A DNA stretch of 44,865 nucleotides from Rhodospirillales bacterium. Lineage in GTDB: Bacteria > Pseudomonadota > Alphaproteobacteria > Rhodospirillales > Shumkoniaceae. The notes under the pieces were generated by a model. It was given only the letters and a program-made list of their open reading frames with translations. It had not been told where the DNA came from and ran no database searches. This document shows, in pieces, positions 7,786 to 17,875 of the stretch. The stretch is taken from NCBI GenBank assembly GCA_028281785.1, contig JANQJG010000080.1:1-44865 (forward strand), written 5' to 3'. Numbering within the stretch: position 1 is the stretch's first letter; every line of letters begins with the position of its first letter. Made by a program: the position numbers and the translations under genes.

Positions 7786-9180
7786 ATGACAATATGGATC
7801 CCCAGCCTGACGGAACGTCGCGGTCCCCTCTACAGCGTCATTGCCGACGCCTTGGAAGACGACGTTCGGATGGGACGTCTTCGGGGAGGTGAAAGACTCC
7901 CGACTCATCGGGATCTCGCACATCATCTCAAAGTGACCGTCGGAACCATCACGAGGGCTTATGCCGAGGCCGAGCGCCGGGGACTCGTGGTTGGCGAAGT
8001 GGGGCGGGGAACCTATGTGCTCGGGCAATCCGAGGATGCAGGGGCGGCAGGCTTCAGCATCCCGGAGCGCGACGAGCCCGATGTCGTCGATCTCAGCCTG
8101 AATCATCCGGCCGAGGGAGAAAATAGGGCCGCACTGGGCGCCGTGCTATCGGCGATGGCCCGCGATGCCTCCTCCGCCGCTCTTCTGCGTTATCAGCCTG
8201 CGGCCGGAATGCCCCGGCACCGCATCGCCGCGGCTGCATGGCTGACCCGTAACGGACTTCCGGCGGTGGGCGACGACGTGATCATCTGCAACGGCGTTCA
8301 GCATGGCATGACAGTGGCGCTCGCAGCCTTGTGCCGTCCCGGGGACACCATATTAACTGAAGACACAACTTATCCTGGAATCAAATCCCTAGCCGGATTT
8401 TTTCATATAAAACTCAAAGGCGTGGCCCTCGACGAAGAGGGACTTCGCCCAGATGCGCTCGAGGTTGCTTGCCGTAGTGGTGCCGGCAAGGTGCTCTATT
8501 GTATGCCCAGCTATCACAACCCCACCAGCGCGGTCATGTCGGAGGCGCGCCGCCACGAAATTGCCGCCGTTGTGCGCAGGCACGGAGTCCTCGTCGTCGA
8601 GGACGATGTCTACGGCTTTCTGAGCCAGGAGAGGCCCCCTCCCCTTGCCGACCTTCTGCCTGGGCAGACCTTCTATCTCGCCAGCGCCTCAAAGTGTATG
8701 GCCCCAGGACTGCGTGTGGGATTTATTCGCGCACCCAAGGAAATGACCCTCAACGTCGCCGGTGCCGTTCGCACAACTGGTTGGATGGCCAGCCCGATCA
8801 GCGCCGAAATCATGTCCCGCTGGGTCGAGGACGGAACCGCGGACCGTCTCGCCGATTGGCACCGCCGCGAGGCGAGAGCCCGCCAAGGCATTGTACAACG
8901 CGTCTTCCAAGGGCTCCGCTACGATGCGACCCCCGGCAGCTACCATATCTGGCTTTCCCTGCCACCGCCTTGGAACGCCGGGGACTTCGCCCTGGAAGCA
9001 CGGGCCCGTGGCGTCGCCGTCATTCCCGCGGATATGTTTGCCGTTGGCCAGACGCGTCCTCCCCATGCCGTTCGCATCTGTCTGGGGCCGCCAAGGGATA
9101 GACAGCATCTAGAAGCAGGGTTGAGGGTTCTCGCCGATTTGGTTGCGGAACCGCCGTCCCCGCAGCTTTTCGTTATGTAA
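7786..9180 (+). CDS. MocR-type transcriptional regulator (GntR HTH plus aminotransferase domain)
   Basis: A 464-residue MocR-subfamily regulator. Residues 10-80 form a GntR winged helix-turn-helix (GPLYSVIADALEDDVRMGRL, LPTHRDLAHHLKVTVGTITR, GRGTYVLG). Residues 100-460 form a fold-type I aminotransferase-like domain that binds PLP: VVEDDVYGFL holds the cofactor aspartate and Lys303 in SASKCMAPGLRVG the Schiff-base lysine. PLP or a PLP-amino acid adduct is the usual effector in this family, whose members control vitamin B6, taurine, GABA or amino-acid genes. It is transcribed away from the DUF1127-AlaX-GNAT-PhzF operon and probably controls it and itself through the palindrome at 7749-7769. 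Its mRNA appears leaderless. Target metabolite unknown. Confidence 0.92.
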   Translation: MTIWIPSLTERRGPLYSVIADALEDDVRMGRLRGGERLPTHRDLAHHLKVTVGTITRAYAEAERRGLVVGEVGRGTYVLGQSEDAGAAGFSIPERDEPDVVDLSLNHPAEGENRAALGAVLSAMARDASSAALLRYQPAAGMPRHRIAAAAWLTRNGLPAVGDDVIICNGVQHGMTVALAALCRPGDTILTEDTTYPGIKSLAGFFHIKLKGVALDEEGLRPDALEVACRSGAGKVLYCMPSYHNPTSAVMSEARRHEIAAVVRRHGVLVVEDDVYGFLSQERPPPLADLLPGQTFYLASASKCMAPGLRVGFIRAPKEMTLNVAGAVRTTGWMASPISAEIMSRWVEDGTADRLADWHRREARARQGIVQRVFQGLRYDATPGSYHIWLSLPPPWNAGDFALEARARGVAVIPADMFAVGQTRPPHAVRICLGPPRDRQHLEAGLRVLADLVAEPPSPQLFVM

Positions 9181-9235
9181 GCGGCACAGGCCATGGGTCT
9201 GTAATTCGCGCCCCGCGACAGTCCATCGTCCCCAC

Positions 9236-10048
9236 TCACGCGGTCTCGGGAAATGCCCGCACTGTGTGGCCGTGATTCAGCGGCCCGTGCCCCTTACCGT
9301 AGCCGGGATTGGTCCGAATGGCCTCACGCACATAGGCACGCGCGCGGGCAACGGCCGGGCGAACCTCCAGCCCCTGCGCGATTCCGGTCGCCACCGCAGA
9401 CGCCGTTGTGCATCCCGTTCCATGCGTATGCCTGGTGTTGATGCGTGGGGCCTCGAACACCTCGAGCAGCTCACCATCTTCGAACAGCAGATCGGTCAGT
9501 TGCTCGTCGGCGAGATGTCCCCCTTTCATGAGCACGGCCTTGGGCCCAAGCATCGCGAGCGAGCGTCCGGCCGCCTCGGCTTCCTGTCGGTTGGCTATCT
9601 TCCGCGCCGCCAACGCCTCGGCCTCGGGAATGTTGGGCGTGAGCACCGTTGCCCTCGGAATCACACGCGCCTTCAGCGTTCTCACGGCCTGCTCGGCAAG
9701 CAGGGAGGCGCCCCCCTTGGCCACCATGACCGGATCCACGACGACGGGCACGGCCGGTCCCGCAGCGTCCAAGGCCTCAACCACGGCCTCGATGACGTCG
9801 GCACGATGGAGCATACCGATCTTGATGCAATCAGCCCCGATATCCTCAAGGACCAGACGGATCTGCTGAACAATGAAATCCGGCGGCACCTCGTGAATGC
9901 CGAATACGCCCTGGGTGTTCTGTGCGGTAAGCGCCGTAATCGCGGTCATGGCGTAGCCGCCGAGGGCTGTCACGGTTTTGATATCGGCCTGGATTCCGGC
10001 ACCGCCGCCGGAGTCCGACCCGGCGATGATCAGCACGCGTCCATTCAT
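9236..10048 (-). CDS. thiD: Hydroxymethylpyrimidine/phosphomethylpyrimidine kinase
   Basis: ThiD phosphorylates hydroxymethylpyrimidine and its monophosphate, giving HMP-PP for thiamine synthesis. The 270 residues show the ribokinase-like fold and family motifs: IAGSDSGGGAGIQADIKT near the start, VVDPVMVAKGG, VLTPNIPEAEAL, LMKGGHL and the anion-hole/catalytic GTGCTTASAVATG. Length is standard. It is the last gene of the - strand ftsH-folP-glmM run, 42 bp after glmM, and converges with the MocR-type gene. The other thiamine gene in the window, thiE, lies 19 kb away. No TPP riboswitch was seen upstream of either. Confidence 0.95.
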   Translation of the reverse strand: MNGRVLIIAGSDSGGGAGIQADIKTVTALGGYAMTAITALTAQNTQGVFGIHEVPPDFIVQQIRLVLEDIGADCIKIGMLHRADVIEAVVEALDAAGPAVPVVVDPVMVAKGGASLLAEQAVRTLKARVIPRATVLTPNIPEAEALAARKIANRQEAEAAGRSLAMLGPKAVLMKGGHLADEQLTDLLFEDGELLEVFEAPRINTRHTHGTGCTTASAVATGIAQGLEVRPAVARARAYVREAIRTNPGYGKGHGPLNHGHTVRAFPETA

Positions 10049-10090
10049 CAGATGTTCTCGCCAGTCTGGAAAGCAGATAGGGTTTTGGGC

Positions 10091-11434
10091 TCAGGCGTCG
10101 GTCTGGCGGATGGTCTCGACGAGTTCGTCCGCCACCTCGTTGATGATCACCTCGTCCTCACCCTCCACCATGACTCTTATCAAGGGTTCGGTGCCCGATT
10201 TCCGGATCAAAACACGGCCACTGCCCGCCAACCGCTGTTCCGCCTGCGTCATGGCCTTGCGGAACGAGGGCGCCTCCAATGGCTGGCCCCCATTGAAGCG
10301 TACGTTTTTGAGCACCTGCGGCAGGGGCTCGAAGACACGGCACACTTCGCTCGCCGGCTGGCTTCGTTCGACGATAACCGACAGCACCTGCAGGGCCGCA
10401 ATCAACCCGTCTCCGGTCGTCGCGAAATCGCTCAGAATGATATGGCCGGACTGTTCTCCCCCAAGATTGCAGCCGTGCTGGATCATCTGCTCGACGACAT
10501 AACGGTCCCCGACGGGCGTTCGGATTAGGCTCAACCCCATCCCCTCAAGATGTCTTTCAAGCCCCAGATTTGACATAACGGTGGCGACCACGCCTCGTCC
10601 CGCCAAACGTCCTTTGCCGTGCCAGTGATTAGCGACGAGTGCCATCATTTGATCTCCGTCGATCAAGGCTCCGGTCTCGTCCGCCAGGATCACGCGGTCG
10701 GCGTCCCCGTCCAGGGCGATCCCAAGATCAGCGCCCTCCTCGCGTACCCGGTCACGCATGGCCTCCGGGTGCGTCGAGCCACAATCCGCGTTGATGTTGA
10801 ATCCGTCCGGCTCGACACCGAGAGAAATGACCTCGGCGCCCAACTCCCAAAGCACGCCCGGCGCGACGCGATAGGCTGCGCCATTCGCGCAGTCGACGAC
10901 GATTCTCAGTCCATCGAGACGAAGCCCCCTGGAAAAGGACTGCTTCGCCCGCTCGATGTATCGACCAGGGTTGTCGAGGCGCCGGGCGCGGCCGAGCTGA
11001 TCGGGCGGCGCCAAATGGTCGCTCATATCGCCAGCCATGCGGCGTTCGATCTCGGCTTCAGCATCATCCGACAATTTGCGGCCATCGGGCCCGAAGATCT
11101 TGATTCCATTGTCTTGGTAAGGGTTGTGGGAGGCGGAAATCATCACGCCCAGATCAGCCCGAAGGCTGCGTGTGAGCATCGCGACGGCAGGGGTTGGCAT
11201 TGGCCCGACCAGAACCACATCCACCCCGACCGAGATGAAACCCGCGGTCAGCGCCGGCTCAAGCAGATATCCCGAGAGACGTGTGTCCTTGCCGATCACG
11301 GCCCGATGGCGGTGGGATCCCCGAATGAAGTAGGAGCCGACCCCCATGCCCACGCGCAACGCGGTTTCCGCAGTCATCGGTTCTTGATTGGCTGCACCGC
11401 GGATGCCGTCGGTGCCGAACAACTTGCGAGTCAT
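10091..11434 (-). CDS. glmM: Phosphoglucosamine mutase
   Basis: GlmM converts glucosamine-6-phosphate to glucosamine-1-phosphate, feeding UDP-GlcNAc synthesis for peptidoglycan and lipopolysaccharide. The protein has 447 residues, the family's usual length. It starts [13 protein letters not shown]; the phosphorylatable serine is Ser102 in [14 protein letters not shown], the metal loop is ALDGDADR, the sugar-specificity loop is GGEQSGH and the phosphate-binding loop [12 protein letters not shown] use the ATG at 11434 because GlmM begins there; the frame continues to 11596 into folP. The order ftsH-folP-glmM is the same as in many proteobacteria and supports the call. Confidence 0.97.
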   Translation of the reverse strand: MTRKLFGTDGIRGAANQEPMTAETALRVGMGVGSYFIRGSHRHRAVIGKDTRLSGYLLEPALTAGFISVGVDVVLVGPMPTPAVAMLTRSLRADLGVMISASHNPYQDNGIKIFGPDGRKLSDDAEAEIERRMAGDMSDHLAPPDQLGRARRLDNPGRYIERAKQSFSRGLRLDGLRIVVDCANGAAYRVAPGVLWELGAEVISLGVEPDGFNINADCGSTHPEAMRDRVREEGADLGIALDGDADRVILADETGALIDGDQMMALVANHWHGKGRLAGRGVVATVMSNLGLERHLEGMGLSLIRTPVGDRYVVEQMIQHGCNLGGEQSGHIILSDFATTGDGLIAALQVLSVIVERSQPASEVCRVFEPLPQVLKNVRFNGGQPLEAPSFRKAMTQAEQRLAGSGRVLIRKSGTEPLIRVMVEGEDEVIINEVADELVETIRQTDA

Positions 11435-11531
11435 GCCAGAGAATTCCCCGATTGTTTCAATGGGGTTACAACAGAGACGACCCTTTTTCCATCGTTTTGT
11501 GTACCCGTTCGACACCCTGAAAGATCTGGGT

Positions 11532-12635
11532 TTAGCCTCTTGCCTGCTCGATCGCCGACCAAACCACCAGCGCCTGCCGGGTCGCCGCGACATCATGAAC
11601 CCTTAGAACTCGTGCACCCTCTTCAACACCCGCAAGAACCGCCGCGAGAGAGCCGGCCAGACGTTCCTTGGGCGGCTCACCCGCGCTGATCCCGGCGATA
11701 AAGCTTTTTCGCGAAACACCAACTAGAATTGAGCAACCCAGGCCACGCAGCACGCCAAGTCGGGCCAGGATCTCCAGATTGTGGGCTAATGTCTTACCGA
11801 ACCCGATGCCGGGATCCACGGCGATGCGGTCCCTTGGGACACCGCCGGCCTCGCAAGCCGCAACCCGGGCTTCCAAGAAATCGCAGATATCCAGGATCGC
11901 ATTGTCGTACCGTGGATTCTCCTGCATCGTCCGCGGCTCGCCCCGCATATGCATGAGAGCGACGGTCACCCCTGCCTCCGAAGCCACCTTCAATGAGTCC
12001 GGATCGCCGGTAAGGGCCGTCACATCGTTAATGATCCTCGCACCGGCCTCAATGGCGGCTCGCATCACTTTGGACCGCCGCGTATCGATCGAGACAATGT
12101 AACCCGCATTGGACATGGCGCGGACGACCGGCTCGATCCGCGCGCATTCCTCGTCCACTGGAACCGGATCGGCACCCGGTCGAGTCGACTCACCGCCGAT
12201 ATCGAGAATGTCCGCACCGGCCTCCTTCAGCGCGTGACCACGGGCGATCGCGGCCTCGGCGTCAAAGGCTTCGCCCCCGTCGGAGAAGCTGTCCGGAGTG
12301 ACGTTGATGATGCCCATGATACGCGGCTGGTCGAGAGACAGTCCTGCGAACGAACGGGGCGGAGCTTTGATTCGGGTGAGCAGTTCTTCGACGCGGGCGG
12401 ACACCCCCTCCTCCTTCGCCCAATCGCGCAAGGCGTGGGCGGATGTGCGGATGTGCATTACGCCCCCACCTACCCGCAGGATGGCTTCGTAATGTGCTTC
12501 AGCGGCACTCGCCTCTGACGGCGCATATAACGGTCGAAGGTAAAGGCGCTGCGTAGGATCTTCCCCTCCACGCAGAAAGCCCCGCGGCAAAGCGGGGCCC
12601 GTTACCTCGACGTCATGCCGAAGATCGTCGGTCAC
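11532..12635 (-). CDS. folP: Dihydropteroate synthase
   Basis: FolP condenses dihydropterin pyrophosphate with p-aminobenzoate in folate synthesis. The TIM-barrel core starts near residue 105: [56 protein letters not shown] and [10 protein letters not shown] are all intact. About 100 N-terminal residues precede the core ([10 protein letters not shown] and an HTH-like [15 protein letters not shown]), an extension common in Rhodospirillales orthologues. The GTG start overlaps the ftsH stop as GTGA, so translation is probably coupled. A strong GC hairpin followed by TTTCTG on the coding strand lies in codons 13-19 and may limit read-through from ftsH. Confidence 0.95.
   Translation of the reverse strand: MTDDLRHDVEVTGPALPRGFLRGGEDPTQRLYLRPLYAPSEASAAEAHYEAILRVGGGVMHIRTSAHALRDWAKEEGVSARVEELLTRIKAPPRSFAGLSLDQPRIMGIINVTPDSFSDGGEAFDAEAAIARGHALKEAGADILDIGGESTRPGADPVPVDEECARIEPVVRAMSNAGYIVSIDTRRSKVMRAAIEAGARIINDVTALTGDPDSLKVASEAGVTVALMHMRGEPRTMQENPRYDNAILDICDFLEARVAACEAGGVPRDRIAVDPGIGFGKTLAHNLEILARLGVLRGLGCSILVGVSRKSFIAGISAGEPPKERLAGSLAAVLAGVEEGARVLRVHDVAATRQALVVWSAIEQARG
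12578..12598 (-). terminator. Terminator-like hairpin inside the 5' end of folP
   Basis: On the - strand a perfect 7-bp stem (GCCCCGC/GCGGGGC, 6-nt loop) starts about 34 nt after the ftsH stop codon and is followed by TTTCTG. It is where an ftsH terminator would be expected, yet it lies inside the coupled folP reading frame. It may act as a leaky terminator or attenuator; the T-tract is short. Confidence 0.4.
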
Positions 12636-14563
12636 GATCCTGGTTGCGGCTCCGCTTCGAGACCACCAGGGGAACTTTTCGGCTTACCGCTGGACGGAAC
12701 CGAAGACTTGCGCCCGCTATCCTTCTTGGGATCCGGCGCGGGGTCATTCTCCTCCGGACGCAATATCGGCTCGCCACGCAACAGCGTGCGGACTTCCTCG
12801 CCGCTCAAGGTCTCGTATTCCAACAAGGCTTCGGCCAAAGTCTCCAGGTCTTTCCGTCGTTCCTCGAGAATGCGGCGTGCTGTTGCCTCTCCCTCTTCGA
12901 TCAGGCGGCGAATCTCGTCATCGATGAGCTTCGCGGTCGCATCAGAGACATTCTTGCGCTGAGTCACGGAGTGTCCGAGGAACACCTCCTCCTCATTGTC
13001 CGAATACCTCAGCGGACCTAATTTGTCCGAGAAACCGAACTCGGTTACCATGCGTCGGGCCCATTCCGTGGCCTGCTTGATGTCGTTCCCGGCCCCGGTG
13101 GTCACGTTTTCGAGCCCGAACACGAGCTCCTCCGCGATGCGACCGCCAAAAAACACCGCGATTTGGCATTCAAGCTCGGTCTTCGAGTAGGTCAGACGAT
13201 CCCGTTCCGGCAGCGACATGGTCACGCCCAACGCACGGCCGCGAGGGATAATCGTCACCTTGTGCAGCGGGTCGTGCTTAGGCACGTTCAAACCGACGAT
13301 CGCATGCCCGGCCTCGTGATAGGCGGTCAGACGCTTCTCCTCGTCCGTCATCACCATCGACCGCCGCTCGGTACCCATAAGGACCTTGTCCTTAGCGGCC
13401 TCGAAATCGGGCATACCAACCATGCGCTTGCCCGCACGGGCAGCGTACAAGGCGGCTTCATTAACCAGGTTGGCGAGATCGGCACCCGAGAACCCCGGCG
13501 TCCCCCGGGCGATGACCCGAGCGTCCACATCCGGCGCCAGCGGCACCTTGCGCATATGCACCTTCAGGATTTTCTCACGGCCGAGAATGTCGGGATTGGG
13601 CACCACCACCTGCCGGTCGAACCGCCCCGGCCGCAGAAGCGCCGGGTCAAGAACGTCGGGACGGTTGGTGGCGGCGATCAGGATGACGCCTTCATTGGAC
13701 TCGAAGCCATCCATCTCCACCAGAAGCTGGTTCAGGGTCTGCTCGCGCTCGTCGTTCCCGCCGCCGAGGCCAGCGCCGCGATGGCGGCCAACGGCATCCA
13801 ATTCGTCAATGAAGATGATGCAGGGCGCGTTCTTCTTCCCCTGCTCGAACATGTCACGGACGCGGGAGGCGCCGACGCCAACGAACATCTCGACGAAATC
13901 CGAGCCCGAGATCGTGAAGAACGGCACATTGGCTTCACCGGCAATCGCGCGTGCCAGCAAGGTCTTGCCGGTGCCCGGAGGCCCGACCAGCAGACAGCCT
14001 TTGGGGATCTTCCCACCCAGCCGCTGAAACTTCTGCGGATCCTTCAGGAACTCGACGATTTCCTCGAGTTCCTGCTTGGCCTCGTCAATGCCGGCCACGT
14101 CCTCGAAGGTCACCCGTCCGGTTTTTTCCGTCAGAAGCCGCGCGCGGGATTTTCCGAATCCCATCGCCTTGCCACCGCCTGCCTGCATCTGGCGCATGAA
14201 GAAGATCCAAATGCCGATCAGAACGACAAACGGGAACCACGATATCAAGATGCCCCAGAGCGGCGAGCCGTCCTCGACCGGCATGGCCGTAATGCGCACG
14301 CCCCGCTCGTCTAGCCGCGAGATCAAATTGGGGTCGTCGGGCGCGTAAGTGCTGAAGGCCCGGCCATCCCGGAAATGGCCCGAGATCTTTTGGCCCTGTA
14401 TCGTGACTTCAAGAACTTCGCCCTCGTCGACCTGCCTCAGGAACTCCGAGAAGGCGAGACTGTTCTCCGGTCCTCTCGTCGGCGATCCTTGAAACAGATT
14501 GAACAAGGCGAAGAGAAGAAGCGCGATAATGACCCAAAAAGCCACACTGCGGCTGAAGTTCAC
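12632..14563 (-). CDS. ftsH: ATP-dependent zinc metalloprotease FtsH
   Basis: FtsH is a membrane-anchored AAA+ hexamer that degrades misfolded membrane proteins and regulators such as LpxC and sigma32. The 643 residues contain an N-terminal membrane segment ([17 protein letters not shown]), a periplasmic domain, a second segment ([18 protein letters not shown]), the Walker A GPPGTGKT near 198, Walker [12 protein letters not shown], the second-region-of-homology RPGRFDRQ and the zinc motif HEAGH near 417. The C-terminal tail is low-complexity and proline/serine-rich. The start is a GTG at 14563 preceded by GAAGGGATC. The gap to tilS upstream (91 bp) contains an inverted TTGACG/CGTCAA pair that may belong to its promoter. 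It is coupled to folP by GTGA. Confidence 0.98.
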   Translation of the reverse strand: MNFSRSVAFWVIIALLLFALFNLFQGSPTRGPENSLAFSEFLRQVDEGEVLEVTIQGQKISGHFRDGRAFSTYAPDDPNLISRLDERGVRITAMPVEDGSPLWGILISWFPFVVLIGIWIFFMRQMQAGGGKAMGFGKSRARLLTEKTGRVTFEDVAGIDEAKQELEEIVEFLKDPQKFQRLGGKIPKGCLLVGPPGTGKTLLARAIAGEANVPFFTISGSDFVEMFVGVGASRVRDMFEQGKKNAPCIIFIDELDAVGRHRGAGLGGGNDEREQTLNQLLVEMDGFESNEGVILIAATNRPDVLDPALLRPGRFDRQVVVPNPDILGREKILKVHMRKVPLAPDVDARVIARGTPGFSGADLANLVNEAALYAARAGKRMVGMPDFEAAKDKVLMGTERRSMVMTDEEKRLTAYHEAGHAIVGLNVPKHDPLHKVTIIPRGRALGVTMSLPERDRLTYSKTELECQIAVFFGGRIAEELVFGLENVTTGAGNDIKQATEWARRMVTEFGFSDKLGPLRYSDNEEEVFLGHSVTQRKNVSDATAKLIDDEIRRLIEEGEATARRILEERRKDLETLAEALLEYETLSGEEVRTLLRGEPILRPEENDPAPDPKKDSGRKSSVPSSGKPKSSPGGLEAEPQPGS

Positions 14564-14654
14564 TGAAGATCCCTTCCCATTTATTGGGGGCGCCGCCCAC
14601 GGCTCGCTACTCGGTTTGACGACCTGGCCCCGTCAACACTCTTCAAATAATACT

Positions 14655-16070
14655 CTAATCCGGCGGCGCAAGGCAAAAACCATAACCCGAAAGGGGGTTG
14701 GCCGGGCGGAAGGCAAAACGCCGGAACGCCCGGTCGGCCCCATCCGCTCCGGGCCGGGAGTATATCCCTGGAACGGCCCGAATTCCCATTGAATCCCACA
14801 ATGCCGGCAGGACAATCCGGGCGGGATGAGGAATAGCGAGGTCGCTCAGGGCGTGGTCCTCCGATACAAGCCGGTTCCACCCCCTCTGGCCGACAGCCGC
14901 GAGCCAGACGGACCGGTCGTGCCGTGAGGCGCCGTCATTCATGCCGCACTCGATCATGAACCTCGCATCCCAAATTATACGAAGCAGACTGTCAACAGGC
15001 AGGGGGGCCGGCAGATGCCTTGCCTCCCGGCAAACCAGGATTTGGCGCCGATATGGGGAAATCCGGCACTGGCCAAGTGTCGCCGTCTGACCGCCGGCAA
15101 TGACACTCCGGTATACCCGACGGATCTTCTCCCGCGCCGGCGCATACTCGCGGCCGCCAATCGTGGTCACCACCCGCGCCAAAGCGCGGATCGATGTATC
15201 GGATTCGGCATCCGCGAACGTCGCGCGGTCGATCAATGCGTAGCCCTGGGCATGAACTACGCATCCCCGCGCCAGCAATCGCGCTGTTTCCCGCTCACGG
15301 AAGACGCGGCGCCGGCCCATCCGCTCCGCCAAGCCGCCCCAATGGACCGGGAGAAACCCAAGCTTTGCGAGCTCAGGCATCATGAGGCGCGTGCGTGCCC
15401 TGGTATAGGCCGGATCGAGATTGGACGGATCCTCGATCCAGGGCTGATCAACTGCCATGAGAGTCGCCCTCAACTGTGCCCGAGGCACAGGAAGCAGCGG
15501 ACGCAGGATGCGCAGATCGGAAGTCTCGACGAGGTTGGACATCCCGGCCAGCCCGTCCTCGCCGCTTCCCCGGGACAGACGCATCACCACGGTTTCCGCT
15601 TGATCCTCGCGATGATGTCCGAAACACAGGTGAAGGACGCCGTTCTCACGACACCACTTCGTCAGTAGCTCGTAGCGGGCCCGGCGAGCGGCTTCTTGGA
15701 TCCGGGAGCCTAGTTTGGGTTCGGACCAAGCGAGGATGTGGTGCTCGACTCCTCGGGAGGCCATCCAGCTTGCGACACGCCGGGCCTCCTCGGCGGAATT
15801 CCTGCGCAGCCCATGATTCACGGTCAAGGCAATTACTTGACCACCCCGATGGCGTGTCCATTCGACCAGAAGCAAGCACAGCGCGAGGCTGTCCGCACCT
15901 CCGGAAAGGGCGACAGCAAGCCGAGGGCCGTTTTCAAACGGCGCAAAAGGCGCCATAAGCCGCTCGAACCGTTCTTCCGCGACAGGAATGTCCCCTGTCC
16001 GCTTTGTCTGGCTCGGTTCGATTTTCGGCCGGGCCTCCTGTGAGGCCGCGTTTCCGAAGGCGCTTGTCAA
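14655..16070 (-). CDS. tilS: tRNA(Ile)-lysidine synthase
   Basis: TilS attaches lysine to C34 of the CAU-anticodon tRNA(Ile) so that it reads AUA. The N-type ATP-pyrophosphatase motif is SGGADS (residues 56-61), followed by VNHGLRRNSAEEARRV, the HHIL segment and the family motif CFGHHREDQAET; the C-terminal half is divergent, as usual in this family. The frame begins at TTG 16070, immediately after the cpoB stop codon. An in-frame ATG at residue 39 would remove the helix before the P-loop, so I keep the TTG, but without a clear Shine-Dalgarno the start is uncertain. cpoB-tilS-ftsH is a conserved alphaproteobacterial order. Confidence 0.93.
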   Translation of the reverse strand: MTSAFGNAASQEARPKIEPSQTKRTGDIPVAEERFERLMAPFAPFENGPRLAVALSGGADSLALCLLLVEWTRHRGGQVIALTVNHGLRRNSAEEARRVASWMASRGVEHHILAWSEPKLGSRIQEAARRARYELLTKWCRENGVLHLCFGHHREDQAETVVMRLSRGSGEDGLAGMSNLVETSDLRILRPLLPVPRAQLRATLMAVDQPWIEDPSNLDPAYTRARTRLMMPELAKLGFLPVHWGGLAERMGRRRVFRERETARLLARGCVVHAQGYALIDRATFADAESDTSIRALARVVTTIGGREYAPAREKIRRVYRSVIAGGQTATLGQCRISPYRRQILVCREARHLPAPLPVDSLLRIIWDARFMIECGMNDGASRHDRSVWLAAVGQRGWNRLVSEDHALSDLAIPHPARIVLPALWDSMGIRAVPGIYSRPGADGADRAFRRFAFRPANPLSGYGFCLAPPD

Positions 16071-17144
16071 TCAGTTGCAACCGGTTTTCTGGCGCTCCCG
16101 CGCAAGGAGCCGCTGAATGTTCGACGGCGCGTCGGGATAGTCCAAAGCCAGCTTGTCGAAAGCCGCGCAGGCCTCTCTACTCTTGTTCAGATTGGCCAGG
16201 GACATCCCCAGTTTGAGGAGGGTATCCGGTGCCTTTGGGCTATCCGGGTTCTTCTGAAATCCATCCAGGAACACCTCAGCCGCGCGAACATAATCGGCAC
16301 GGACATAGTAAGTCTCGCCCAGCCAGTAGCGAGCGTTGCCAGCCAGGGGATTGTCACCATGCTGATCGAGAAAAGCCGTAAGCGCCTGTTCCGCCTCTTC
16401 ATACCGGGCCTGCAACAGAAAACCGCGTGCCTGATCGTATTGGTCCTGCGGCGACAACGGGGCCTGGGGCGCTGCTGCAGGCACCGCGGCTGAAGCAACA
16501 TCGCCGGCCGCTGCCGCCGGGGAGGCCTGCTGCGCCCCCAAGCCGGGTCCTCCTGACGGCCGGGAGATCGTGCCCAGAATCCCGGGTTCGGACGGGGCGG
16601 AAGGCGCGGCTGACGGCGGCGTGAAGACCGACGCCTGAGCCGAGCTTGGCGGTGCGTCAGCCGGATAGGTAGCGGCCGGAGCGGCCGCGCCGGGGGAGAT
16701 CCCGGCCCTCTGCTCCAACACGCTCAGGCGATAGTCGACATCCTGGACCAGTTTGTCCAAACGACCACCCAATTCAGTCTTGAGCTGATTGATCTGAAAC
16801 GTGATCTCCTCGGTCCGCCCAATAGCCTCCCTGACCTCGGTCTCCAACTGAGTCAAACGCACCTCCAGTCGGGCGATGCTCTGCGGAGAGGCCCCGTCAG
16901 CGAAACCCGGGCCTGGCCCGGCCTCGGCGGCCAAAGAAGGAGGCGCCTCCCCTTTCGACACTTGGAGATTGAGCGATCGGATATCCCGCTCCATGCGTTC
17001 CAGCCGATCGAGCAGCACCCGGATATCGGTGTTCTGCCCCATGGTCGAAGCAGGAGCGCCCAGAAGGACGGCACAAGCTGACAAACCAAAGACCGCCCTA
17101 CCGACGCGCGACATCCCTCGCGCCCTGTCCAGGGACTTCAACAT
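16071..17144 (-). CDS. cpoB: Tol-Pal system protein CpoB (YbgF)
   Basis: CpoB is a periplasmic partner of Tol-Pal that couples outer-membrane constriction to peptidoglycan synthesis at division. The 357-residue product from the ATG at 17144 (AGGGGAT upstream) has a signal peptide ending near STMGQ, an N-terminal coiled coil (RVLLDRLERMERDIRSLN and RLEVRLTQLETEVREA) that trimerises in characterised orthologues, a long Ala/Pro/Ser-rich linker, and a C-terminal TPR domain (QYDQARGFLLQARYEEAEQA, YWLGETYYVRADYVRAAEVF, LKLGMSLANLNKSREACAAF). It is transcribed with pal and followed directly by tilS. The linker is longer than in Escherichia coli. Confidence 0.94.
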   Translation of the reverse strand: MLKSLDRARGMSRVGRAVFGLSACAVLLGAPASTMGQNTDIRVLLDRLERMERDIRSLNLQVSKGEAPPSLAAEAGPGPGFADGASPQSIARLEVRLTQLETEVREAIGRTEEITFQINQLKTELGGRLDKLVQDVDYRLSVLEQRAGISPGAAAPAATYPADAPPSSAQASVFTPPSAAPSAPSEPGILGTISRPSGGPGLGAQQASPAAAAGDVASAAVPAAAPQAPLSPQDQYDQARGFLLQARYEEAEQALTAFLDQHGDNPLAGNARYWLGETYYVRADYVRAAEVFLDGFQKNPDSPKAPDTLLKLGMSLANLNKSREACAAFDKLALDYPDAPSNIQRLLARERQKTGCN

Positions 17145-17243
17145 CAATGATCCCCTAACGCCATTCGGCCTGCGATCCGCCCTTGGCATGCGCGCACCAC
17201 ATTCTCATCAATATGAGTTTGGTTCTTCTTTTGGGCAAAAATG

Positions 17244-17282
17244 CGGCGCTTGCCCGCCGGGCTACCGGCTGGACAAGCGCCG
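17244..17282 (-). terminator. Candidate terminator after pal
   Basis: A two-step hairpin between pal and cpoB: outer stem CGGCGCTTG/CAAGCGCCG (9 bp) and inner stem GCCGG/CCGGC with a 4-nt loop. On the - strand it is followed by CATTTTTG. This suits termination or attenuation after pal, which would lower cpoB expression relative to pal. Confidence 0.6.
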
Positions 17283-17314
17283 TAGAGAACACGTCAAACC
17301 GCAAAGGCTTCAGG

Positions 17315-17845
17315 TCAGCTTCCGGGAGCGCCACCGGTGATAACCGTCACGCCGCGCCGGTTCTGCGACCAGGCGGCCTCGTTATGACCCAGCGCAACCG
17401 GCCTCTCCTTACCGTAGGAGATGGTGTCGATCCGCGTGCGGGCGACGCCGAGAGCCGACAGGAAATCCTTAACGGAATTGGCCCGCCGCTCACCCAGCGC
17501 AAGGTTGTATTCCCGCGTACCGCGCTCGTCGGCATGTCCCTCGATTGTCACGGTGATCTCGGGATTCTGCTGCATCCACTCCGCTTGCCTGCGCAGGGTC
17601 TCCTGCGCCTCGGACGTCAGATCAAACTTGTCAAAATCGAAGAAGACGCGGTCGCCAACCTCCGTAACAAGTACTTCCTGCGGTGACTTCCTCATGTCAT
17701 CAACCGGCGGGGCCGGCTGCGGCTGCGTTACCACCGGGGCGCCAGCACCTCCCGTGCCGCCAGCTGCACCCGTTTCTTCGGGAGCCGTCTCGCACGCGGC
17801 GAGCAACACCCCAGCCGCAATCAACGCTAGTATCTTGAATCGCAT
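17315..17845 (-). CDS. pal: Peptidoglycan-associated lipoprotein Pal
   Basis: Pal is the outer-membrane lipoprotein of the Tol-Pal complex; it binds peptidoglycan and TolB. The 176 residues start with a lipoprotein signal (MRFKILALIAAGVLLAAC), then a Gly/Ala/Pro-rich linker to about residue 55, then an OmpA-like domain: VFFDFDKFDLTSEAQETLRR, TIEGHADERGTREYNLALG, RANSVKDFLSALG and SYGKERP. The diaminopimelate-binding Asp and Arg of that fold are present (HADERGT, LGERRAN). It has its own promoter at 17876-17904 and an AAGGGGG Shine-Dalgarno, and lies 167 bp after tolB. Confidence 0.97.
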   Translation of the reverse strand: MRFKILALIAAGVLLAACETAPEETGAAGGTGGAGAPVVTQPQPAPPVDDMRKSPQEVLVTEVGDRVFFDFDKFDLTSEAQETLRRQAEWMQQNPEITVTIEGHADERGTREYNLALGERRANSVKDFLSALGVARTRIDTISYGKERPVALGHNEAAWSQNRRGVTVITGGAPGS

Positions 17846-17875
17846 TTACCCATCCCCCTTTCGGAGTATCTCGCC

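Noticed and set aside
9143..10528. 461-residue + strand open frame opposite thiD and glmM
   Set aside because: Shadow of two clear - strand genes; no domain, signal or ribosome-binding site.
13163..14314. 383-residue + strand open frame opposite ftsH
   Set aside because: Shadow of ftsH; rich in His and Arg as expected from the antisense of a GC-rich gene.
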